64,000 nucleotides of DNA, from positions 57,700 to 121,699 of the forward strand of contig JAHQRK010000051.1 of the NCBI GenBank assembly GCA_019828595.1. The letters run 5' to 3'. A program made the translations under genes and the position numbers. This document shows positions 21,301 through 29,645 of the stretch, piece after piece. Below the pieces are notes generated by a model. It worked only from the letters and a program-made list of their open reading frames with translations, was not told the DNA's origin and ran no database searches. The stretch comes from Aphanomyces cochlioides (taxonomy: Eukaryota > Oomycota > Saprolegniomycetes > Saprolegniales > Verrucalvaceae). Position 1 is the first letter of the stretch; each line of letters begins with the position of its first letter.

Positions 21301-22300
21301 ACGTTTTTTCCCCTTTTCTCCGATTTCGTCCTCTCCTCCCAACATTCTCGCCTTTCCTTAGGATTCCTCCTGTATTCTTCTCAGCTCTTACTAGTCACCT
21401 CATGCCACGTCCAGCACGAAAAGAGGTGCTCACCTCTACGCACATATGGATAAGACATTCCTTGAATCTCTCTTTCACGGACTGTGGTCCATCTGCAGTG
21501 TCCATCTATACTCTTGACAAGACAAATGCAGTCTTGTTTTTGTTCTGTTGAGTCTCTTCGCGAGGCTTGCTCCAAACGCTCGTGTGTTTACGATGGTTGA
21601 CACATCGAGATACGCCGACATGTCTTGATGTAGTCATGCAATCGTTTGCAATGATCTCTGAGTCTGTGAATTTCATTTGAATCACCTCAACGTGGCAGCC
21701 AAGGCATGCATCCAAAATACATGTAAATAGGAATCTACACGGATAAACAAAACGAAGCATCTCGAATGGGATCGACAATCTTTTCAAGATCGTGTAGCTT
21801 TGCCTTCACAAAGCTCTGTCCTGGCTTGTTGGCGTTATATGAATGAGCCACTTGACAGTGGTCGACAACGACGATGAACTTTTCTCCATACTGAAGCAAA
21901 GTATTTGAGTTTTGATAAGAAATTTGACCCGCCGAATATGAATTTCATGAGGATTTGCATGCAATAAGAAATAACTTGGAAAACATTATAGCGTTTGAGA
22001 AACATGACTTTAAAGACGAAAATGTAGGTCAAAACTCTCTGCTAATAATAACGTTTATAATTAAATAGTATGCGTGTAAAAGGATATGGACAGAGGACAC
22101 GAGGAATGAAGCTTGGGACTGTCGAGGGCTGACGACGAGCGGATGCCAAATTGAATTGCGTAGGTTTTGTTTTGTTGGGAGAGTGGATGGTGTGTGGGAT
22201 ATGTTGTAGGTTTCTTTTGTGTGTGGAAAAAAAGTGTGTGTGTCAATGTGTTTGAGAACGTGTGTTGTGTGATGTGGTGTGTATGGGAATAAGTATAATA
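21301..22300. repeat. tRNA-array spacer (M4), 1000 bp
   Basis: Variant with four C residues after the T6 run, CATTCTCGCC and AAAAGAGGTG, as in M5. The coding-like stretch is at 21735-21890. Confidence 0.85.
21304..21309 (+). terminator. Pol III terminator (T6) of tRNA copy 3
   Basis: T6 placed 4 nt after the tRNA. Confidence 0.85.
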
Positions 22301-22314
22301 GGTCGTATAGCTCA

Positions 22315-24005
22315 ATGACAATCGGGGTATATTTGACCTTTAACCCCTATAAATGTTTGCCTAGACGACCCAATGGGGAACAAGGACTACTAAGTTCTAC
22401 TCGAAAGCCACTTGAATCGTTGCGTGAGTTCGATTGAGCTCTTGCATTGTCTTGAAATCTTGAGACTTCTTTACACAAGTGTCGCTCGCAAGTTCTTCTC
22501 CCAAAACCAAGTGTAGTTGGTATGAGACTTGAGTTTTTCGACTATCTCGGAGACTTGCATTGCTTCATCACTGTCCATTGTAGGATCACGGAGCATTCGT
22601 CTGATATTTGCGGTCCACGAAACAAGAGATACTTCCTTGACCGCCTGGATGTATGGCACTGTTTTGCCTTCAAACTTGGTTCGATTGCGATGAATCCAAA
22701 AGTCCCGTAGCAAAGATGAAACGAGAAGGACCCACAAACGACGAATCACTGAAAAATGAGACACCCATTCTTCAGAAACCGCGAATTCGTCGAGGTTGAT
22801 AATCGTATTCCATGTAAATGGAATACCAAACGGCCGCCACGCTGCTTGATGCCAATTCCACACAGGCTTGACAAACTTGCAGTCGAACAGGATGTGTTGT
22901 ATCGTTTCGACGGCTGAGCAACCAGGAAAGGAGCATTCGATAATGCTAGGGTTGGTGTCTTGAAGGAAAAAGAAGCGAGAGTTGACGGGTAGCATCCGAA
23001 ACAAGATTCGCCACCACACATCGGCTTGAACAGGAGTTGGATATCGCATCAAAGGTTTCACAGTCTTGTTCATGTATTTCTTGATCGCCAAATCATTGTT
23101 TCTTGAATCGCTCGACAAGGGGTGCTGTTTGGTGAGTAGTGGCGCGCAAAAGCAAATCGATCGGATGTACTTGCGCGGCCATTGTTGAAAAGGAACAAAG
23201 ACATTCTTCCAAACTTGTCCGACGGGGATTTGAACTTCATGATTGGGAGGCACAGCTTCCACGAGAGGGATACCCAGTACTTGCCATACAGTGGTCGCAA
23301 TGAGTGAAAGCAGGGAGTACAAATGGCGAAACACGCGTGGAAAATCATCGCCAGGGAACCGCCAAACGTAAGGCTCCATTTGCAACTTGAATTCTTCATA
23401 GGAGGGCCACACGCGTTGTGTGGTGACGAAATCGTCCAAGCAATGCAAGCCTTCTTGGGCGAGGAACTTGTAGAAGGGACGATGATGTTTGAGGGCGACA
23501 GCAAGCGAGGTTGGTCCATTGGAACCAGGAACCAAAAACAGCGGATGAATTTGCAGCCAAACAGACATGGTAGGGAGCTGAGATTGTGTCGGCGTTTCAG
23601 GACATTTGCGCGTAAGGGGGATACGATGCCAGTTGGCCCAGATTTTCCGCCACAACAAAGGGAGTACTTCAAGTCGCATGTGATTTGTGTTGTGGTTGGG
23701 ATGATACATGAGGCAGTCCCACGACGAGTATCTTGCGAACGGCTCCATGCACCTTCGAAAGAGCTGCTTCGGGAGAACAGACCATAACGATGGTTCTTCG
23801 TTGTCGGTCTGAACAAGGAATTGAAGTCGCTGAACACGTTGAGCACGAATTCTTGACGCAATATGCGGAATCCTGAGACCCAGGCTGGGATGATACGCCA
23901 CGCCAGAGTTGATCAAGGACATGTGCTTGTCTTCCTTGTGTCGCTTTCTTGTCAAGATGAACTTGTACACCATGGACTGCCACTTGGCGACCGAGTTTTC
24001 AGGGA
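22315..24005 (-). mobile_element. Family C fragment (M4)
   Basis: 1691 bp without the 6-bp deletion, but with AAATGTTTG as in M3. This combination helps complete the four-gamete pattern described in the findings. Confidence 0.9.
22471..24005 (-). pseudogene. Family C ORF2 C-terminal fragment (M4)
   Basis: Open frame equal in length to the M1 copy. Confidence 0.85.
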
Positions 24006-24037
24006 GGTCGTATAGCTCAATGTCAATGGGGAGTCTA

Positions 24038-24061
24038 TTTGTAGTTAATGTAAACTACAAA
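24038..24061 (-). other. 3'-UTR hairpin of family B
   Basis: A perfect 9-bp inverted repeat, TTTGTAGTT / AACTACAAA, with a 6-nt loop. It lies 18 nt from the element 3' end. The M3 and M5 B copies have it as well. Families A and C differ in sequence but place a hairpin in the same position. Confidence 0.6.
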
Positions 24062-24097
24062 CTAATATTGCCCGAAGGCTCATCCCATTTCCAACTG

Positions 24098-25312
24098 CTA
24101 GGCTGAATTGGTAATCAATTTGGCTTTTCGTTTTCTTGATTCGCTTCGACGTTGGGACTTCGATTTCTTCGGTGTTTGTAAGCTAACACGGCGAATATGT
24201 CGGATAAAACTGACTCTTGGCATCTGACCCAGGGGGTATACATTTTCATTGTCTTGGATCATACATAGACTTCGGTCTATGCAGCGCTTGTATCGCTTGG
24301 CGAGGACCCAGCAATGGGATGTTGAATCAGTGACAGAAACAACCAAGAATTCTCCGTCAGGCTCATCCAATATCGCTCTACAGATATCACGAATTGGATC
24401 ACCCACCGATTGCTTGAGCAGTTGACGGGAGAATATGGCGTCGTTGTAGTGGAATCCATGTGTGTATGCCAGCTTGAGAAAATCATGCATCTTGGAAGGG
24501 GGAATGCCCGCGTCTTGAGGAACTCCATGGGCCTCTTTGAAACCCGAAATGACTTCTTCGCTGAGCTCAAAATTGGAGACATTCAAATTGGTAGCAACGA
24601 TTCGGATTGCAGCCGCAAGACAAGATTTGTCACTGTTGTTGCCAATTTCTAGCCACAGAGGATCCATCGCTCGAAATTCAGCAAGCGTTGGGGCGAGACC
24701 AGTGTTCGTGAGGAAGTGGGCTCCAGCTTGTCGCCATCGTTGGTACATCGCCACGGCTTCTTGACACCCGCTGAGGTCTTTTTCGTCGAACCAGTCTTTG
24801 TTGAGTCCATCCGGGCGTTGAAACTTCCAGTTGACTTGGTATTGAATAGTTGAAATTCGATTTCGCATTGATGCCACTTCGCGGTGGTCATCGATAAACA
24901 ACACTTCATCGATGTCATCATCGTCGGTTGGAATTCGCAGAGTGCGTGGGCGGTTGGTTGGGGCATCAGCCGTTGTCGCATTCGTTTGTGGCCTGGCTGG
25001 AACAGAAACATCGTCCAATAGATCCATGAGGGATGGTAGCGGAGATCCATTGTCATTGCCCAAGGGGTCAAATTCGCGGGTGCTCGAGTTCAAAATGGAC
25101 ATATCAGGAGTAAATTGGTGTTCTTCAGTTGTAACTGGACTTGAAGGACGAGTGTCGGATGATTGCGTCATAGGTACAGAAATCTCAACTCCATCCACTC
25201 CCTCAAGAGTAATCCCTGGAGACATCGAGCTCCCCACACCTCGTGTAGTTATGGGTCTCGACGTCTGCGCGGGGAGTACGCTATCGGCAGTGAAAATCGT
25301 TGAAGCTTCCAT
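24098..25312 (-). CDS. Family B ORF3: chromodomain-like plus cysteine-peptidase-like protein
   Basis: 404 aa from the first ATG (25312). The frame is open without ATG up to a TGA near 25495, about 60 codons further. Residues below count from 25312. There is a Ser/Thr-rich N-terminus, then an acidic DDDDIDEVLFIDD stretch (about 130-142) resembling a SUMO-interacting motif. A chromodomain-like segment follows at about 157-194 (YQVNWKF, W-F-D-E-x-DL). A possible papain-like triad is Cys231 (SDKSC), His333 (SHCWVL) and Asp354 (IQDNEN). The last 20 residues are Lys/Arg-rich and NLS-like. The chromodomain could tether the complex to chromatin and the peptidase could process proteins or remove ubiquitin-like modifiers. 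Both roles are inferred. It starts 213 nt after the ORF2 stop, so it needs reinitiation, readthrough or its own RNA. Confidence 0.8.
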   Translation of the reverse strand: MEASTIFTADSVLPAQTSRPITTRGVGSSMSPGITLEGVDGVEISVPMTQSSDTRPSSPVTTEEHQFTPDMSILNSSTREFDPLGNDNGSPLPSLMDLLDDVSVPARPQTNATTADAPTNRPRTLRIPTDDDDIDEVLFIDDHREVASMRNRISTIQYQVNWKFQRPDGLNKDWFDEKDLSGCQEAVAMYQRWRQAGAHFLTNTGLAPTLAEFRAMDPLWLEIGNNSDKSCLAAAIRIVATNLNVSNFELSEEVISGFKEAHGVPQDAGIPPSKMHDFLKLAYTHGFHYNDAIFSRQLLKQSVGDPIRDICRAILDEPDGEFLVVSVTDSTSHCWVLAKRYKRCIDRSLCMIQDNENVYPLGQMPRVSFIRHIRRVSLQTPKKSKSQRRSESRKRKAKLITNSA

Positions 25313-25525
25313 TGTTGTTGTCTTGGGTAAAATCAAAAGTGAGTCTTGGAGAATTGTTTTGAGATTCTCACTGAACTTATTCTCAGTTGCGACACTTGAG
25401 TCAGGCACGATTTGATTGGGCAGTGAAATGTTTTGCGCGGATCGTGAGTGATGGTCGCCAGGATTCCCAATCAAAAATTCAGCTGGGATACCAAGTCAAG
25501 AATACAGCTGGGGCTTGTAATCAAA

Positions 25526-28500
25526 TTACTGGTGTTCAACTCGAAAAGACATGGGATATTTTTCGAATAGCTCGTTGTATCCAGCTTGAGAGAAAAGGAC
25601 TGAGACCGCTTCGATGATGTTTCGATAGTCGAAGTCGTCAGGCGAGAGCAAACGAATTGTTCGCCTGATGGAAGCTGTCCAACTGACAAATATAATCTCG
25701 TTCCATAGTAAAATCGGTAGAGGCCTTTTGCCATCGAACTTGGTTGCATTTCTTTGAGTCCATAAGGAGTACGTGATGGAAGCACAAAGGAGGGACCATA
25801 ATTTGAATAATGCGTCATGCAGGTGTTTTCCTCGCGTATTGGTCTTGAAGCGACTGATATTCGTGGTGGTTGCCCAATCAAACTTAACACCATAAGCACT
25901 CCATGCTCGCTCTTGGAACATCCAAACTTGATGTACATGATGACATGTATGGAAGGCATGATGAAAAGTCTCAACATCCGAGCAATCTTCATAGACACAA
26001 CAAATAGCGTCAGGGTTTTGGATCTGCATATAGGAAAACCTCGAGTTGACGGGTAACATCTTCATGTGCAATCGAAACCATACATCGCCTTGAACAGGTG
26101 GAGGTAGATTACACACAGTACGAATGAGACGGATATACTTTGCTATGTCTTTGTCAGTTCTTGTCGTAGTCTTCATAGGATGTATAGCTTCAGTCTGGGG
26201 GGCGTGGTAAGCTAAATGCACCACGTTTTTCTTGGGCCACGACTCGAAAGGTAAATCAGCATCCTTGATTCTGGCTGTAAACGGATGTTGACAAGTCGGG
26301 ACATTAGGCAGTGGCGACCCTTGCCGAATGTCAAACGATCGAACAACTTTGTCGAAGATTCGTGTGAGTTGATTGTAAATGTCGGTTGTGCGGGGCAATG
26401 TGGCAAAGTCCATGACTCCGTCCTGGTTTAGACAAACTTGGGCAGCTGGATTGTTCGACGACATTCGGTTCACGAACATGGTCTCTGTTGGCCAAGCGCC
26501 ATGTGGGGTCAGGAAATCCTTCAGGCATCTGAGACCATTTTTGGCCCCGTGGCGGCACCAGAGACGCATGTCTTCATCTTTCACGACATTTGCTAACATC
26601 TTAGCAGAGCCGAAGTGCATTGCGTCGTAGGCTGTGAGCCATACCGGGAGGTTCAGTACCGTGTCGAGATTTGGAGGCACGCCGATTCGCTTACTCATGT
26701 CTGTGGCTGACCAATGTTTCCAAGTATCAAGCCACAGTGGATGGAGCTCGCGAAGCAAAAGCCACTTGGAGCTTGCATTTGGGTAGTATGAAAGAAAATC
26801 GAATGGGTGACTGTCTCGGAATAACTGATGTATTGTGCGGCTAAATTGTCGCTGTACAAGTTTCTTCCACACCAGGATTTCACCAGGAGAATCGGCAGAC
26901 ATAAAGAGCTGTAAACGAAGAAGGCGTTGTGTTCGCAGCCTCGATGCAATGTGGGGGATTCCCAAGCCTAAAGGCTTGTCGTACTGCCACCTTCTATGGA
27001 TTGAGGGACGGTAACTCTCATCGAGCTGGGTCTTGCGGCAAAGTATGAACTTGTTTAACATTTGTTGCCACGTAACGACCATAGCAGGAGGCACAGGTAC
27101 AACGGCTGTTACATGCCACAACATAGATAGCAACATCGTGGAGGCAATAAGCTTTCGGCCCTGCAATGTCCTTGCTCGTTTACCCCATAGTTGAAAGGAC
27201 GAGATGAATTTGTCGTTGAGTTTTTGAAGTTGGGAGTCAGCCGAAAGTCGATGGCCAAAGAGAATACCAAGATATTTCGTACACTGACCAGTTGGTACGA
27301 TATTGAGCAAACCATCTGCTTCGATGTCTTCTTGATCGAGATGGTCGTTGAGAACCAAGGTCATGCACTTGGAACGATTCAGACGGGCCCCTGAAGCCGT
27401 GCAAAACTCTTCCACAATTGCCATTTGCTCCACAGCAGATTGCAGCGAGTTTGATAACAACGTCGAGTCGTCGGCAAAGAATATACTCGTAATAACTGAG
27501 TCGTGGGGGAGAGCGATTCCAAGATGTGGGGACGCTCGGAGCATCTCACCAAGAGGTTCTAGGTATAGGACGAACAGTAGGCATGATAAAGGACAGCCTT
27601 GTTTGACGCCTCGGGTAGGTCGGATCTTAGGGCCAAGCTCGCCATTGAAGATGATCTGGACCAAAGGTGAGTCGTACAAAAGAGCTACCCACGCAATGAA
27701 ACCATCACCAGTGTTGACTTCTCTCAGCACATCAAGCATAAATTCTCGATCCACCATGTCGTACGCTTTCGAAAAGTCAAGGAATGTTGCATAGTAGTCG
27801 ATGACTTCGTTGGTGCAAAACGTTTGCAAAGTTTGCACAAGCAGGACGTGGTCATGCAGCCGTCGTCCTGGGACAAAGCCAGCTTGACTTGGGTGAATGA
27901 GATGAGGAGCTACTGTAGCCAGGCGATAAGCGAGGGCACGGGATAGTATCTTCACCTCCACTGACATGAGTGCAATAGGTCGGTAGTTTCCAGGATCGCC
28001 TCGATCACCAGCTTTGAAGAGCAGAGCCACAGCACTACGCCTTTGTTGAAGGAGTAGTTTACCGTGGTGGTGAAGTTGGTAGTTGAAGACCCTGACCAGG
28101 ATTTCGGAGAAAGCCTCGGGTGCTACTTGGAAGAAGGCCGCTGGCCATCCATCAGGACCAGGAGACTTGTTTGGACTCATTGTCTTGAGAGCACTACACA
28201 GCTCGGCTGCTGTGATAGGTCTGTCTAGCTCCTCGCGTTGCTCATCATTGAGTTTGCGGGAGATAAACCGTATGACAGCCCTCCGCCTCGCCCGGTTTAG
28301 CCGAGGTTGTTCGCCACGAGTGGTAGTCATTATTGCCTTCCAATGGGCAGTGAATCTCTCTTTGATAGTGGTAGGATCAGACACGGGAATGCCATCGACG
28401 TTGACCGTCGTGATAGGAACCTTGAGTCCTTGTGGCCTTCGAAAGAAGTGGCTCGTACCGCGTTCGTTGATATTTGCATGAAAATCGAATTGCTGATCCA

Positions 28501-29641
28501 TGCGGTATTGGCGATATTCGATTCTTGCGTTTTCCAGCGCCAACCGAGTAGCATCAACGGCAGCCTCGTCGAGCAAGCCAGCTTCGTATGATCGTTGTGC
28601 AGATATATGTCTCAGTTTTAGGCTTTTGAGCTCGTGTTGCATGGATTGGAGGTGGTGGCGATGACATTGTTGTAAACGTCGTTTGATTCGCTTAAGCCAC
28701 CCATACCAGACGGCTCCCATGTTTGTCGATTCGTCCGCACGCATCTCAGAGAGGAGGTGTGATGCCTCTTCTCGTATGGCTTTGATGACGAGCGGGTCTT
28801 TGAGTAGCTCTCTCGGCAGCCTCCAGTAGCCACGGGTCGTGGGTGTATGACTTGTAGAGAGAACGACAGTGTGCTCCAAGTGATCTCCGGCAAAGCTGTT
28901 AGTGGCATATTTTGAGCTTTGGTAGGATTGGGCAACTAAATCTTGGTCAATGAACCAGTAGTCCAGACGATTGCTTCGTCCTGGACCGCTTGCCAGTCTT
29001 TCGTGAGGGTGGTGTAGGCGCCACGCGTCGATGACTCCTAGTTGTGACAGCCAGGCAAGACATTCGACTTTTCCAAAGGTGTGATCTTGCCGTGGTTTGG
29101 AAGCATCGAGGTGTTCGTTGACAGGAAGGTTAAAATCTCCCCCAACCAGGTGTACACTGTTAGCTTCAAAAGCGCGAGGGAGACTGTCAAAGAAACTAGC
29201 CCGATGTTGAGGGGTAACTGGCGCGTAAATGTTGTGGATGTAGACTGGGGTTTCATCCCAGTACGTTTTGATCACAATATAACGGCCAGGGATATCGTGT
29301 TGTGATAAGTGCACCAGGCTTGAGAATCCAGGCATCGATTCGTGAAAGTATGATGCAACGCCACATCGACGGTTGTTCAAATTGTCCGTGCGGGTTGTTC
29401 GTAAGTCGTTGGTAAAAAGTTTGTACTTGCTAACACCCACTTCGTTGTCGAGGTGAGTGTGGAAAGTGTCAAGATGTTTTGCGTTGTTGAGTTTCGTTTC
29501 TTGAAAGAGAACAGCTTGTGTCGGTTTCCGAAGACGCCGTGCAACAAGATGTCCGTTTTCTTTCAGCCCATTGAGGTTGCTCGTCGTCACTTCAAGTATG
29601 GGGAGCTTGACAAAATGACCAGCCGCGACCACTTTAGCCAC
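25526..29641 (-). CDS. Family B ORF2: APE endonuclease-reverse transcriptase without AUG
   Basis: 1371 codons counted from a GTG (29641). The frame opens after a TAG at 29666-29668. No ATG occurs until residue 103 (ESMPGF), which would remove endonuclease residues N23 and E48, so normal AUG initiation would not give an active enzyme. The endonuclease has SNLNG, QETK, NIYAP, GGDFNLP, SNRLDY and GDH. The RT has DFSKAYDMVD, GVKQGCPLS, FADD and KYLGILFG. The CCHC knuckle is present near the end (CVYEDC, HAFHTC). The frame overlaps the ORF1 stop in the +1 relation at CGT GGC TAA A. It probably has the same target specificity as family A, since it uses the same 14-nt site. Confidence 0.92.
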   Translation of the reverse strand: MAKVVAAGHFVKLPILEVTTSNLNGLKENGHLVARRLRKPTQAVLFQETKLNNAKHLDTFHTHLDNEVGVSKYKLFTNDLRTTRTDNLNNRRCGVASYFHESMPGFSSLVHLSQHDIPGRYIVIKTYWDETPVYIHNIYAPVTPQHRASFFDSLPRAFEANSVHLVGGDFNLPVNEHLDASKPRQDHTFGKVECLAWLSQLGVIDAWRLHHPHERLASGPGRSNRLDYWFIDQDLVAQSYQSSKYATNSFAGDHLEHTVVLSTSHTPTTRGYWRLPRELLKDPLVIKAIREEASHLLSEMRADESTNMGAVWYGWLKRIKRRLQQCHRHHLQSMQHELKSLKLRHISAQRSYEAGLLDEAAVDATRLALENARIEYRQYRMDQQFDFHANINERGTSHFFRRPQGLKVPITTVNVDGIPVSDPTTIKERFTAHWKAIMTTTRGEQPRLNRARRRAVIRFISRKLNDEQREELDRPITAAELCSALKTMSPNKSPGPDGWPAAFFQVAPEAFSEILVRVFNYQLHHHGKLLLQQRRSAVALLFKAGDRGDPGNYRPIALMSVEVKILSRALAYRLATVAPHLIHPSQAGFVPGRRLHDHVLLVQTLQTFCTNEVIDYYATFLDFSKAYDMVDREFMLDVLREVNTGDGFIAWVALLYDSPLVQIIFNGELGPKIRPTRGVKQGCPLSCLLFVLYLEPLGEMLRASPHLGIALPHDSVITSIFFADDSTLLSNSLQSAVEQMAIVEEFCTASGARLNRSKCMTLVLNDHLDQEDIEADGLLNIVPTGQCTKYLGILFGHRLSADSQLQKLNDKFISSFQLWGKRARTLQGRKLIASTMLLSMLWHVTAVVPVPPAMVVTWQQMLNKFILCRKTQLDESYRPSIHRRWQYDKPLGLGIPHIASRLRTQRLLRLQLFMSADSPGEILVWKKLVQRQFSRTIHQLFRDSHPFDFLSYYPNASSKWLLLRELHPLWLDTWKHWSATDMSKRIGVPPNLDTVLNLPVWLTAYDAMHFGSAKMLANVVKDEDMRLWCRHGAKNGLRCLKDFLTPHGAWPTETMFVNRMSSNNPAAQVCLNQDGVMDFATLPRTTDIYNQLTRIFDKVVRSFDIRQGSPLPNVPTCQHPFTARIKDADLPFESWPKKNVVHLAYHAPQTEAIHPMKTTTRTDKDIAKYIRLIRTVCNLPPPVQGDVWFRLHMKMLPVNSRFSYMQIQNPDAICCVYEDCSDVETFHHAFHTCHHVHQVWMFQERAWSAYGVKFDWATTTNISRFKTNTRGKHLHDALFKLWSLLCASITYSLWTQRNATKFDGKRPLPILLWNEIIFVSWTASIRRTIRLLSPDDFDYRNIIEAVSVLFSQAGYNELFEKYPMSFRVEHQ

Positions 29642-29645
29642 GGGA
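29634..29645 (-). promoter_or_regulatory. Putative recoding site, ORF1 stop / ORF2 entry
   Basis: ORF1 ends CGT-GGC-TAA, and the ORF2 frame reads GTG-GCT-AAA through the same bases. Families A and B keep the octamer GTGGCTAA and the following GGTCGCGGC although flanking codons differ. A +1 slip at a GGC-UAA stop would fuse ORF1 to ORF2. Termination-reinitiation at a near-cognate codon is the alternative. Confidence 0.4.

Noticed and set aside
25474..25476. Start of ORF3 at 25474 and of family B ORF2 at 29641 as ordinary start codons
   Set aside because: The bases are TTG and GTG, which are not normal eukaryotic start codons; the issue is reported as a recoding or reinitiation question.
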